64,000 nucleotides of DNA from Amycolatopsis cihanbeyliensis (lineage in GTDB: Bacteria > Actinomycetota > Actinomycetes > Mycobacteriales > Pseudonocardiaceae). The position numbers and the translations under genes are program-made. This document shows positions 50,110 to 58,963 of this stretch, piece after piece (within the stretch, counting starts at the first letter, position 1; each line of letters begins with the position of its first letter). Under the pieces are notes generated by a model, which worked only from the letters and a program-made list of their open reading frames with translations, was not told the origin of the DNA and ran no database searches. The stretch spans positions 186,001 through 250,000 of the forward strand of contig NZ_VFML01000002.1 in the NCBI RefSeq assembly GCF_006715045.1, written 5' to 3'.

Positions 50110-51411
50110 GTGGTTCGGGGAGCTCCACAGCGGCTCGGCAACAGGCTGGCCCGGTACTGGACCGACCGGCCACTACCCCTTGACCTGGCGTTCTACCTCG
50201 TCTGCTGCGGATACGCGCTCGGGGTGGCACTCACCAACGAGTTCTACGGCTACCGGGTCTGGGGCAACTTCGCCACGGCGGCTTACGGCCTGGCCGCCGC
50301 GCACAGCGGCTGGCTGCTGCTGCGCTGCCGGGCCGGTCGCGTTCCGGGTGGCTGGTTCGGCTCCCGCTGGGTCGGCCTCGGCTCCGTCGGCGTGCTCGGG
50401 ATGCTGGCACCGCTCGGCACACTGGTGGTTCGCCGGCTCACCGGCACCGACTGGCTGCCCACCCCGTGGTCCTGGAGCGCGCAGCCCGAGGTGTGGGTGA
50501 TCGAGCGTTCGGCGAGCCTGCTACTGGACAACGGCACGCCATATGTCGACGTGACCGCGCTCGACCGGTCGGCGGAGGTGAACGACTACGCGCCCTACGG
50601 GCCGGTGATGCCGGTGTTCGGCCTGCCGAGGGCGTTGTTCGGGGGCAGCCCGCTCGCCGACGCGCTGACCGATGCCAGGCTGATGTTCCTCGTGACGGCC
50701 GCGGTGTGCGTCTGGCTGACGCTGCGGCTGCTGGGCAGCCCGCCGGTGCCGGTGCGTGCCGCCCAGCTCGCCGTCGTCTGCCCGGTAACCGCGCTGACCT
50801 CGGCGGCGGCCGGCCCCGACCTGGCCATCCTCGGCCTGATCCTGGTCGCGGGGGCGCTGGCGGCGCGGGACCGGCAGGGAACCGCCGCCGTGGTGCTGGC
50901 GGTGGTCGCCAGCGCGAAACTGATCGCCGTACTCACCGCCCCGGTACTGGCGATGCTCGTGTTCGGCCGGCTGGGTGGCAGGGCACTCGGCCGGTTCCTG
51001 CTCACCCTGCTGACCGTCGGCGGGCTGCTGAACCTGCCGGTTCTGCTGGTGGATCCGCGCGCCTTCGTCGAGCACGTGATCCTCTTTCCTGCCGGTCTCG
51101 GCGAGGTGACCTCACCGGCCGCCAGCCCGCTGCCCGGGTACCTGATCGCGAGCACCGGGGCCGTCGGTCAGGTACTCGCGTTCCTGTTGCTGGGCGGGGC
51201 GGCACTGGCGATCGCGGTGTGGCTGCTGCGCCGGCCGCCGGTCAGGGGATCGGATGCGATGTTGCGTATCGCGATAGGGCTCGGCGCCTTCACCTTGCTC
51301 ACGCCGGCCACCCGCTTCGGCTACCTGGTGTACCCGCTCGTGATGCTCGGCGCGATGCTCTGTTTCCGCGCGGCCGAGCAGCGGGAGACCGCGCCGGCTA
51401 CTTCTTCTTGA
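50110..51411 (+). CDS. Polytopic membrane protein, GT-C/DUF2029-like glycosyltransferase
   Basis: 433 residues from GTG 50110 (GGAGGGACG upstream); the open frame extends left to 49963 but that part is Arg-rich noncoding-like. About 10 hydrophobic segments follow in order, among them LPLDLAFYLVCCGYALGVAL, LAILGLILVAGALAA, AVVLAVVASAKLIAVL and FLLTLLTVGGLLNLPVLLV. A loop after segment 3 has YVDVTALDRSAEVNDYAPYG, comparable to the acidic first loop of GT-C polyprenyl-phosphate sugar transferases, and SAKLI matches the conserved helix of DUF2029 mannosyl/arabinofuranosyl transferases. Role in cell-envelope glycan assembly is inferred. Its 3' end overlaps the HTH gene by 14 bases. Confidence 0.7.
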   Translation: MVRGAPQRLGNRLARYWTDRPLPLDLAFYLVCCGYALGVALTNEFYGYRVWGNFATAAYGLAAAHSGWLLLRCRAGRVPGGWFGSRWVGLGSVGVLGMLAPLGTLVVRRLTGTDWLPTPWSWSAQPEVWVIERSASLLLDNGTPYVDVTALDRSAEVNDYAPYGPVMPVFGLPRALFGGSPLADALTDARLMFLVTAAVCVWLTLRLLGSPPVPVRAAQLAVVCPVTALTSAAAGPDLAILGLILVAGALAARDRQGTAAVVLAVVASAKLIAVLTAPVLAMLVFGRLGGRALGRFLLTLLTVGGLLNLPVLLVDPRAFVEHVILFPAGLGEVTSPAASPLPGYLIASTGAVGQVLAFLLLGGAALAIAVWLLRRPPVRGSDAMLRIAIGLGAFTLLTPATRFGYLVYPLVMLGAMLCFRAAEQRETAPATSS

Positions 51412-51607
51412 CGCGGGTGGCACCGCCACGACCGCGCAGCTGAACACCGGACTCCGACAGCACCCGATGAACGAAACCGTACGACCGGCCGGTCGACTCG
51501 GCGAGCGCCCGAATGCTCGCCCCCTTCTCATACTTCTTCTTGAGGTCAGCAGCCAGCTTGTCGCGCGTATTTCCGGTGATACGTGCGCCCTTCTTAAGGT
51601 CTGCCAC
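51398..51607 (-). CDS. Small helix-turn-helix protein (Rv1473A-like)
   Basis: 69 residues from GTG 51607 with GGAAGGTGG upstream. The core, KKKYEKGASIRALAEST then GRSYGFVHRVLSESGV, is a resolvase-like HTH highly conserved across actinomycetes, and both ends are Lys/Arg-rich. It probably binds DNA. In M. tuberculosis a protein of this kind (Rv1473A) lies beside the ABC-F gene Rv1473; here too the ABC-F gene is the next gene on the same strand, about 310 bases away. Target genes are unknown. Confidence 0.8.
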   Translation of the reverse strand: MADLKKGARITGNTRDKLAADLKKKYEKGASIRALAESTGRSYGFVHRVLSESGVQLRGRGGATRVKKK

Positions 51608-51918
51608 GTCTATCCACCTTCCACCCGGAGAGTGCTCTGGGCCACAGTCGACCCCTATCGGGGCAATGATCGAACACTGGGCGCCGGAATGCCAGGCGAG
51701 TGGCGAAAAACCTTCAAAAAGTGCGGTGATATTGGGCCATTCCAGTGTCTTTGCACAACATCAACTAACGAGATCAACACCCGGCTTGATCCGCAAGTGA
51801 TCAACCAACGTTATGACCATGCCGTTATCACCAACCGGATGCGCACGGACGTGAGCATTCCGGCGCGGAGACCCGGTGCCGGCTTCGCACGGCACAGCCC
51901 CCGTTCGGGAACGACCGC
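51608..51918. other. Intergenic region between small HTH gene and ABC-F gene
   Basis: 311 bases, clearly lower in GC than its surroundings (for example GGCGAAAAACCTTCAAAAAG and ACATCAACTAACGAGATC). It is likely to hold the promoter for the leftward HTH gene and the 3' end of the ABC-F transcript. GGTTGATCACTTGCGGATC on the minus strand near 51800 is a possible promoter site. No gene or strong hairpin was recognised. Confidence 0.4.
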
Positions 51919-53547
51919 TCAGGCCAGCTGCACCAGCTCGAGATACTCCTCGGACCAATGATCTTCGGTCCCGTCCGGCAGCAGGATCACCCGTTGCGGC
52001 TCCAGCGCCTCCACGGCCCCGGGATCGTGGGTGACCAGCACGACCGCGCCCTGGTAGCTGCGCAGCGCGTCCAGCACCTGCTCCCGGCTCGCCGGATCCA
52101 GGTTGTTCGTCGGCTCGTCCAGCAACAACACGTTCGCCGCACTGGAAACCAGGCTGGCGAGGGCGAGCCTGGTCTTCTCGCCACCGGACAGAGTGCCCGC
52201 GGGCTGATCGAGCTGATCGCCGGTGAACAGAAAGGACCCGAGCAGGTTCCGCAACTCCTGCGCCCCGGTGTCCGGGGACAGATGCCGGATGTTGTGCCAC
52301 ACGGTGGACTCGTGATCCAGGGTTTCGTGCTCCTGTGCGTAGTAACCGATCCGCAGGCCGTGGCCCGGGACGACATCGCCGGTGTCCGGGGTTTCCATTC
52401 CACCCAGCAGCCGCAGCAGGGTCGTCTTACCCGCACCGTTCAACCCGAGTACGACCACCCGTGCCCCGCGATCGACCGCGAGATCCACCCCGGTGAAGAT
52501 CTCCAGGGAGCCGTAGGACTTCGACAGCCCCTCCGCCGTCAACGGGGTGCGGCCGCAGGACGCGGGCGCCGGGAACTTGATCTTGGCGACCTTGTCCGCC
52601 TGCCTGGTCTCGTCCAGCTCGGCCATCATCTCGTCGGCCCGGCGGGCCATGTTCTTCGCCGCCACCGCCTTGGTCGCCTTCGCGCCCAGTTTGGCGGCCT
52701 GCTGGCGCAGCGCGGACGCCTTCTTCTCGGCGTTGGCGCGTTCCCGCCTGCGGCGCTTCTCGTCGGTCGCGCGCGCGTCCAGGTACCGCTGCCAGGTCAT
52801 GTTGTAGTGGTCGAGCTCGCTGCGGGTGGCATCGAGGAACCACACCTTGTTCACCACGTCGCCGAGCAGCTCCACGTCGTGGCTGATCACCACCAGCCCA
52901 CCCTCGTGCGCGGAGAGGAACCCACGTAGCCAGGTGATCGAATCGGCGTCCAGGTGGTTGGTCGGCTCGTCCAGCAGCAGAATCGTCTCGGACTTGCCGC
53001 CCGCGCCCGCCTCGGAGGCGGCGAACAGGATGCGGGCGAGCTCGACCCGGCGCCGCTGGCCACCGGACAGCGTACGCAGCGGCTGGGGCAGCAGGCGTTC
53101 CTCCAGCCCGAGGTTGGCGCAGATACGCGCGGCCTCGCTCTCCGCGGCGTAGCCACCGAGCGAGGAGAACCGCTCCTCCAGCCTGCCGTAACGGCGCACC
53201 GCCCGATCCCGCTCGTTCTCGTCGAGCAGTTCGGCCATCGCGTTCTGCGCCTTCTCCATGTCCCGCACCAACACGTCGAGGCCGCGGGCGGAGAGCACCC
53301 GGTCCTTCGCCGATACGGAGAGGTCGCCCTCCCGGGGGTCCTGCGGGAGGTAGCCGAGCTCACCGGCGTGCTCGACCTCGCCGGTGTAGGGCTCGCCCTC
53401 GCCGGCGAGCACGCGCAGCGTGGTCGTCTTGCCCGCGCCGTTGCGGCCGACCAGGCCGATCCGGTCGCCCGGTTGGATACGCAGGGTGGTGTCGGACAGC
53501 AGGATGCGCGAACCGGCGCGCAACTCGAGGTCGTGAGCCGTGATCAA
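51919..53547 (-). CDS. ABC-F family ATPase (Rv1473-like)
   Basis: 542 residues with two ABC domains. Walker A motifs are GRNGAGKTT and GLNGAGKTT, signature motifs LSGGQRRR and LSGGEKTR, Walker B LLLDEPTNHLD and LLLDEPTNNLD. A charged linker (about residues 250-310, Lys/Arg/Ala-rich) lies between them as in ribosome-acting ABC-F proteins. No TM segments. Length and sequence correspond to M. tuberculosis Rv1473. ABC-F proteins bind the ribosomal E site to rescue stalled complexes or protect from antibiotics; which applies here is not known. Confidence 0.93.
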   Translation of the reverse strand: MITAHDLELRAGSRILLSDTTLRIQPGDRIGLVGRNGAGKTTTLRVLAGEGEPYTGEVEHAGELGYLPQDPREGDLSVSAKDRVLSARGLDVLVRDMEKAQNAMAELLDENERDRAVRRYGRLEERFSSLGGYAAESEAARICANLGLEERLLPQPLRTLSGGQRRRVELARILFAASEAGAGGKSETILLLDEPTNHLDADSITWLRGFLSAHEGGLVVISHDVELLGDVVNKVWFLDATRSELDHYNMTWQRYLDARATDEKRRRRERANAEKKASALRQQAAKLGAKATKAVAAKNMARRADEMMAELDETRQADKVAKIKFPAPASCGRTPLTAEGLSKSYGSLEIFTGVDLAVDRGARVVVLGLNGAGKTTLLRLLGGMETPDTGDVVPGHGLRIGYYAQEHETLDHESTVWHNIRHLSPDTGAQELRNLLGSFLFTGDQLDQPAGTLSGGEKTRLALASLVSSAANVLLLDEPTNNLDPASREQVLDALRSYQGAVVLVTHDPGAVEALEPQRVILLPDGTEDHWSEEYLELVQLA

Positions 53548-53779
53548 AGGAAGCTCCGGGAGAGGATGGACGTGGGCGCGTGGGCAGCGACGAGCGCCCG
53601 CTCGGGCTGTCCCGGCGGGCTGCGAGCGCGCTATTCGAGGCGAACGACCACGCGATCAGTGTAAAGGGTCCCGTCCACCGGCTTGCCCGCCGGTGGTGAC
53701 TCTCACCGTCGAACCTGTGCCGAGAGCTGGTCACGAAGGTAACCGCACGAGGTGATGCGTAGCGCTTCGTCGACAGGAG

Positions 53780-54457
53780 CTAACCGTCCCGCACGACGAT
53801 CTCCACGGCCCACGCCCGCTCGGCGGCCTCGTCCAGTACCGTGCGCCGTGGTTGGCTCACCTCCAACACCCGGGGCTCGGCCAGCGCGAACACCGGAGCG
53901 AGCCTGCGGTCCGCGCGCAGGTCGTCCAGCGCCCTGCGGTCACCGCCGAGCACCACCGCGTCCAGTTCGGACAGCCGCGAGCCGAGCACGTCCACGGCGT
54001 CCTCGGCGGCCGCGGCAAGCGCCTGCCGCGCCTGGCCTTCCCGCCTGCGCGCGAAGCGTTGCTGGGACCAGCCGCCGGCGGAGTTACGACCGTGCACGAG
54101 ACGGCGGTCGGTACGGGAGACCAGCACCGCGCCCTGCTCGGCGATCCCGATGCTGTGTCCACCGAGGCGCACCAGCAGCAGGCCGATCCGGCGGGGCCTG
54201 CGCACGTGCTCGACCAGCGATTCGACGGACAGGCCATCGACCTCCCCGGTCCCCTCCGGCGGGGTGAGCGGGGCGAACGGGACGGCCACCGTGGCGGTCG
54301 TCCCGTTGCCACCGCGTACCAGCACCTCATCCGGGTCCAGCCGGGTGCTGGGCACGCCGTCGTTGCGTTCGGCGAACCGGGCGAACCAGCGTCCCAACCG
54401 GTCCGGGGTCACCTCGACGGCGCGACCGCCCCCACTGACCTGGCGTTTCCGGACCAT
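53780..54457 (-). CDS. acVLRF1-type peptidyl-tRNA hydrolase/release factor
   Basis: 225 residues. The centre (about residues 123-143) reads GRNSAGGWSQQRFARRREGQ, the diagnostic loop of the actinobacterial Vms1-like release factor 1 family, related to eRF1 domain 2 and to Vms1/ANKZF1. In eukaryotes those cleave peptidyl-tRNA on stalled 60S subunits during ribosome quality control. The N-terminal strand region (GRAVEVTPDRLGRWFARFAER) and the C-terminal helix-strand part (ALAEPRVLEVSQPRRTVLDEA) complete a compact fold. The gene sits beside the ABC-F ATPase, another ribosome-associated factor, in the same orientation. Confidence 0.85.
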   Translation of the reverse strand: MVRKRQVSGGGRAVEVTPDRLGRWFARFAERNDGVPSTRLDPDEVLVRGGNGTTATVAVPFAPLTPPEGTGEVDGLSVESLVEHVRRPRRIGLLLVRLGGHSIGIAEQGAVLVSRTDRRLVHGRNSAGGWSQQRFARRREGQARQALAAAAEDAVDVLGSRLSELDAVVLGGDRRALDDLRADRRLAPVFALAEPRVLEVSQPRRTVLDEAAERAWAVEIVVRDG

Positions 54458-54689
54458 GCGACCCAGCCTACGGCCCGCGTCGGGTTACGTCACAACGGAC
54501 GCACCGGCCCGTTCCGGACCTCGGGCCGAGGCCGTGCCGGCCGCTACCGCCGCGCGTCGGAGTCGGACGTACCCGTTGATGTGCAAGGAAACCGACCGCG
54601 GCGAACGGCCGCTCGGCCTCCTCGGTGAACACCACCTGGGCTCGGGTTGGTCCCGCACGCCCCGTTGCGCCGACCAGATCGCCTACATC

Positions 54690-56285
54690 TCAAAGCACGA
54701 AGGACTCCGACCACGGCTGGGCCACCCGGCCGGAGACCGCGTCCAGCAGGCTCACCGCCTGCTTGTCGGTCAGCGAGGACACGAAGTCCACCACTGCTCG
54801 ACCACGGGCCAGCGCGTGCACCTCGTCGGCGCCCCGCACCGGCTCCCCGGTGGCGCCGACCAGCAGCTCCGGCTCGTCCTCGGCCAATGCGGAGTACTCC
54901 GCGTGCGCCAGTTCCACCAGGTCGTGCAGCCTGCGCGGCAGCCGGGACACCTCGTCCCGATCGACCAGCCAGGCGTCCAGCGCATCCACCAGCGTGGACA
55001 GCAGGCTCGCCTGCCCACGCTGGTGCAGGGCGAGATCCGGGCGGAGCAGGACGAACCGCCGGTGCACGAACTTGAGCACCTGTACCTCGTGCCACTGAGC
55101 CGCGCCGAGCAGCACGTGCCCGGACCGGGTGGACGGCGACGCCGTGACCAGCACGCCGTTCACCAGCCGCGAGGTCCACCGCGCGGAGAACGTGGCCAGT
55201 GCCTGCTCGGCTTCGATCGAGCCGTCGAAGGGAGCCGCCAGCAACTCGTCCACCAACTCGGTGCGCACGGTGGCGACCGCCTGGATGAACGCCTCATCGT
55301 CCACGATCCAGCCGTCCTTGGCGTGCAGCCTGCGGCGCAGCCACTCCAGCGAGTATCCCGGCCGCCGGCTCTCCGCGGCGAGCCTGCCGGGGTCCAGTTC
55401 GGCGAACTCGGCCATGCCGGTGGCCCACCGGGTCAACTCGGCCGCCACCGGGGCGTGCTGCAGCACCCCGATCCGGTGGAAGTCCTGCAGGTCGTGGATG
55501 GCGTAGGCGATATCGTCGGCGGTGTCCATCACCGAGGCCTCGACGGTCTGCTGCCAGCCCTCCACGGTGCCGGCGAACGGCTCCCGCGCCCGCCTCAGGT
55601 CGGCGAGCTCGGTGGAGTAGGCGGAGAACTTGCTCGAGCCGGTGCCGGGCGCGTCAGCCGGCTCCGCGGCACCGCGCGGGGGGATCCGCATCCCGGCCGG
55701 GTGCGGATCCGGGTAGTGCAACCGCAGCCACGGGTACTTCAGCACCGCCGCCCGCACCGCGGCGGTGAGGTCGAGGCCGACCGCGGAAGGGCCACGCACA
55801 TCGGTGGTGGTGATGATGCGGTAGCTCTGGGCATTGCCCTCGAACCCGTCGGCGAGCCCGTAGCGGTGCCGGGCGATCCGATCGAGTACCCGTTCCCCCA
55901 GGTGACCGAACGGCGGGTGGCCCAGGTCGTGCGCGAGCGCCGCCGCCTCGGCCACGTCCGGGTCGCAGCCGCCCAGCGGCTCGACCACCGCGCGGTCGTA
56001 CTCGTTGCCTTCGATGCGCTCGGCGATCGCCCTGGCCACCTGAGCCACCTTCAGGCTGTGCGTGAGCCGGTTGTGCAGCAGGCCCGCTCCCGCGGCGCTG
56101 ACCACCTGGGTCACCCCGCCGAGCCGGGCGAAGAACGGCGAACCCGCGATCCGGTCCCGGTCGCGCCGGTAGGGGCTGGCGGCCAGATCGGAGAATCCGC
56201 CCGCCATGGCCACCGTGTCCACGGTGCCGTCTCGGCGGCGCGCCCTGGGGTCCTCGTCCTTGGCCATCACCGGTTGACCATCCAT
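54690..56285 (-). CDS. dgt: Deoxyguanosinetriphosphate triphosphohydrolase-like HD protein
   Basis: 531 residues from ATG 56285 (ATG 56267 also possible). The HD-superfamily metal site is built from HNRLTHSLKVAQVARA, AALAHDLGHPPFGHLGE and DTADDIAYAIHDLQDF, as in Dgt enzymes, which cut dNTPs to deoxynucleosides and triphosphate. SPFFARLGGVTQVV and GFEGNAQSYRI are further Dgt signatures. The C-terminal 200 residues are helical and less conserved. It could influence the dNTP pool together with the class Ic ribonucleotide reductase encoded 16 kb away. Neighbours give no operon. Confidence 0.88.
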   Translation of the reverse strand: MDGQPVMAKDEDPRARRRDGTVDTVAMAGGFSDLAASPYRRDRDRIAGSPFFARLGGVTQVVSAAGAGLLHNRLTHSLKVAQVARAIAERIEGNEYDRAVVEPLGGCDPDVAEAAALAHDLGHPPFGHLGERVLDRIARHRYGLADGFEGNAQSYRIITTTDVRGPSAVGLDLTAAVRAAVLKYPWLRLHYPDPHPAGMRIPPRGAAEPADAPGTGSSKFSAYSTELADLRRAREPFAGTVEGWQQTVEASVMDTADDIAYAIHDLQDFHRIGVLQHAPVAAELTRWATGMAEFAELDPGRLAAESRRPGYSLEWLRRRLHAKDGWIVDDEAFIQAVATVRTELVDELLAAPFDGSIEAEQALATFSARWTSRLVNGVLVTASPSTRSGHVLLGAAQWHEVQVLKFVHRRFVLLRPDLALHQRGQASLLSTLVDALDAWLVDRDEVSRLPRRLHDLVELAHAEYSALAEDEPELLVGATGEPVRGADEVHALARGRAVVDFVSSLTDKQAVSLLDAVSGRVAQPWSESFVL

Positions 56286-56435
56286 GGCTGCACCGTATAC
56301 TTCCGTCACCCGGACGGCGGAATGGGCCGACTGTCGTCGCGGCCATCGCGGGACCAGCTGACTCACTACTCGATTTCCCGGTGAATCCATAACAAATGTG
56401 CCGGGTGGTTTCCTTGACCCCGGGATGGCGACCCG

Positions 56436-58199
56436 GTGAACATTCCTCGACATTCCCAGCGATCTTGGCGGGTACGCGGCAGTATCTCGCGCGTGGGTGA
56501 ATCGCCGAATCCCGTCCGTTTCGCCTTCCAGCCGTTGTACAGCCTGAACACCGGTGGGGTGGTGGCGCTGGAGGCGCTGGCCCGCCCACCGGCAGGCCAG
56601 GTACGAGACCTGCTCGCCGGCGCCCTGCGCAAGGGCAGGCTGGTGCAGGTCGACATCACGCTGGCCGCGCAGGCCGTCGACGAGGAAGCGCGACACCAGA
56701 CGCTACTGCCGTTGCATCTGAACGTCACCGCGTGCACCGCGGCCGCACCGGCCGCCGTGTTCGATCCGCTGCTCAAGGCGCTGGCCAACATCGGCAGGCG
56801 CCCCCGCGAGGTCGTGCTCGAGGTCGGCCCGCCGTTCCACGGCGTCGCCCAGGCCGCGTTGCGCGAGGGTATGCAACGGCTCGCCGAGCTCGGTTTCCGG
56901 CTGGCCTTCGACGGCCTCGGCCGCGGGGACCTGCCGCTGGATCTGCTCGCCTCCACCCCCGTGGACCTGGTGAAGCTCGATCGCACGCTACTGAACCGGT
57001 TGCCCGAGGAGCCCGCCGCGGTCGCCGTGATCGAGGGGCTCACGCACTACGCCAGCCGCATGGAGCTGCGGCTGGTCGCGACCGGGATCGAGAACACCGA
57101 GCAGCTCACCGCCACGCGCAGGCTGGGGGTGCGGATCGCGCAGGGCAACCTGCTCAAGGCCGCCGGGGAGTCCGGCTCGTGGACCGGGCCGCTCAGCCCG
57201 GCCACGCCGGAGGCCGCGGACCAGACCGGCCCGATCGTCGCGTCCTCCGGGTCGACCCCGCGGGTGGCGGACTTCCTCCGCCCTGCCACGACCCTGCCGG
57301 CCACCGCGACCTGCGAGGAGGTCCGTGACGTGCTGGTGGACAACGACGCACCGACCGGGATCGTCGGGCTGGACGAGCAGCAGCGGCCGCAGTGGTCGAT
57401 CGACCGTAGCCGGTTCCTCATCGCGGTCACCGGGCCGTACGGGCACGCGCTGCACGCCAAGCGGTCGGCCTCCCGGCTGGCCGACCCCCCGCACATGATC
57501 CGCGCCGACGCGGGCGCGCTGGAACTGCTGAACCTGGTCAACGACGCGGACTGGGGCCGTACCGGGGACGACGTGGTGGTGACCGACGGGCAGGGCCGCT
57601 GCCTCGGCGTGGTGCTGGTCACCGAGGTGGTGCGCGGCGTCGCCGAGTCCAAGATCGAGGAGGCCGCCGCGCTCAGCCCGCTCACCAGGCTGCCCGGCAG
57701 CGACACCCTCGCGCGCGACGTCGACCGCCGGATCGCGGGACACGAGGCGATGGTGGTGGCCTGGCTGGACATCGACGCGTTCAAGGTCGTCAACGACACG
57801 GTCGGCTTCGCCGCGGGCGACGACCTGATCCGGGATGTCGGCAGGGCGCTGACCGAACTCGTCGGCGACCTGGACCGGCTGACCGTCAGCCATGTGGGCG
57901 GGGACGACTTCCTGCTCGCCTGCGAGGTGGACGAGATCGCCGTGGTCGCCAACCGCATGCTGGACGCGACCTGGACGATCGAGGGCATGACGATCACCGT
58001 CTCGCTGGCCAGCCTGGCCTGCGCCAGCGGCTCCATCTCCTCCTACCGTGAGGTCTCCCGGATGCTGGCGCCGCTGAAGAAACGGGCCAAGGACGTCGGC
58101 GGGTCGAGCTGGGTGCTCGGCAGGCCGGGCTCGGAACGAGTGGAGGTGTTGCGCGGCCTGGGCAGGCACGGCCTGGACACCCGCCGCCCCGCCAGCTAG
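56436..58199 (+). CDS. EAL-CBS-GGDEF c-di-GMP signalling protein
   Basis: 587 residues from GTG 56436, or 568 from GTG 56493; the ribosome site is weak at both. The order of domains is unusual: EAL first (about residues 28-245; FAFQPLYSLNTGGVVALEAL, LVKLDRTLL, VATGIENTEQL, AQGNLL), a CBS-type pair (about 275-420), then GGDEF (about 425-570) with LTRLPGSDTLARD, WLDIDAFKVVNDTVGF and GGDDF. The GGDDF motif looks active. The EAL domain keeps the EAL triplet and Lys but has FDGLGRG in place of the usual DDFGTG, so hydrolysis may be impaired. CBS domains suggest control by an adenine nucleotide. Confidence 0.87.
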   Translation: MNIPRHSQRSWRVRGSISRVGESPNPVRFAFQPLYSLNTGGVVALEALARPPAGQVRDLLAGALRKGRLVQVDITLAAQAVDEEARHQTLLPLHLNVTACTAAAPAAVFDPLLKALANIGRRPREVVLEVGPPFHGVAQAALREGMQRLAELGFRLAFDGLGRGDLPLDLLASTPVDLVKLDRTLLNRLPEEPAAVAVIEGLTHYASRMELRLVATGIENTEQLTATRRLGVRIAQGNLLKAAGESGSWTGPLSPATPEAADQTGPIVASSGSTPRVADFLRPATTLPATATCEEVRDVLVDNDAPTGIVGLDEQQRPQWSIDRSRFLIAVTGPYGHALHAKRSASRLADPPHMIRADAGALELLNLVNDADWGRTGDDVVVTDGQGRCLGVVLVTEVVRGVAESKIEEAAALSPLTRLPGSDTLARDVDRRIAGHEAMVVAWLDIDAFKVVNDTVGFAAGDDLIRDVGRALTELVGDLDRLTVSHVGGDDFLLACEVDEIAVVANRMLDATWTIEGMTITVSLASLACASGSISSYREVSRMLAPLKKRAKDVGGSSWVLGRPGSERVEVLRGLGRHGLDTRRPAS

Positions 58200-58208
58200 T
58201 GCCGCAAC

Positions 58209-58291
58209 GCCCTGAACGTGGCGTTCGAGACGCTCAGCGTCGCGAACGTGGCGTTCGGGACATCTGACGTCCGGAAAGCCACGTTCAGGGC
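58209..58291. repeat. Modular inverted-repeat element, copy 2 (between convergent genes)
   Basis: 83 bases bounded by GCCCTGAACGTGGC (58209-58222) and GCCACGTTCAGGGC (58278-58291). Two 30-base direct modules (58214-58243 and 58244-58273), each starting GAACGTGGCGTTCG, contain short palindromes (GACGCTCAGCGTC; GACATCTGACGTC). The related copy is at 38163-38249. Between the GGDEF gene and the convergent response regulator gene it could end transcription from both sides. Confidence 0.75.
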
Positions 58292-58297
58292 ACTTGG

Positions 58298-58963
58298 CTA
58301 GCCGGTGACCGGGATGAAGCCGGACTCGTAGGCGCGGATCACCGCCTGGGTGCGGTCCCGGGCGCCGAGCTTGGCCAGCAGGTTGCCGACGTGGGTCTTG
58401 ACCGTCTGCACGCCGAGGTAGAGCTCGCCGGCGATTTCCACGTTGGACAGCCCCTTGGCCATCAGTCGCAGCACATCGGCCTCCCGCTCGGTCAACCCGG
58501 CTTCGGCGAGCCGGTCGAGGCCCGCACCGGGGCTGTGCCGCGCCGCCAGCCTGCGGATGGCGGAGGGGAACAGCAGCGACTCCCCGGCGGCGACCGAGCG
58601 CACCGCGGCGACGATCTCCTCCGGACGGGCGCGTTTGAGCAGGAAGCCGCTGGCGCCGGCGCGCAGGGCGTCGTAGACGTAGTCGTCGTTCTCGAAGGTG
58701 GTCACCACGACCACCTTGGGCGGCGCGTCCAGTACGGACATCAGGTGCTCGGTCGCCCTGATCCCGTCCACCGAGGGCATGCGCACGTCCATCAGCACCA
58801 CGGCCGGGCGCAGCCTGCTCACCAGGCCGGGTACCTCGGCGCCGTCGGCCGCCTCCCCGACCACCGCGAGGTCCGGCTCCACATCCAGGACCGCGCGCAG
58901 CCCCGCTCGGACCAGTTGCTCGTCATCGACCAGCAGGATGCCGATCGGGTCCGCTTCGGTCAC
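58298..58963 (-). CDS. NarL/LuxR-type response regulator
   Basis: 221 residues. The receiver domain has phospho-acceptor D59 (VVLMDVRMPSVDG), acidic DD near 13-14 (LLVDDEQ), T-loop VVVTTFEND and the Lys in FLLKRARPEE. The output domain is a LuxR HTH (LTEREADVLRLMAKGLSNVEIA and LYLGVQTVKTHVGNLL). It overlaps the histidine kinase gene by four bases (ATGA), making a cognate pair. Targets are unknown, and no duplicated operator was spotted around it. Confidence 0.92.
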   Translation of the reverse strand: MTEADPIGILLVDDEQLVRAGLRAVLDVEPDLAVVGEAADGAEVPGLVSRLRPAVVLMDVRMPSVDGIRATEHLMSVLDAPPKVVVVTTFENDDYVYDALRAGASGFLLKRARPEEIVAAVRSVAAGESLLFPSAIRRLAARHSPGAGLDRLAEAGLTEREADVLRLMAKGLSNVEIAGELYLGVQTVKTHVGNLLAKLGARDRTQAVIRAYESGFIPVTG

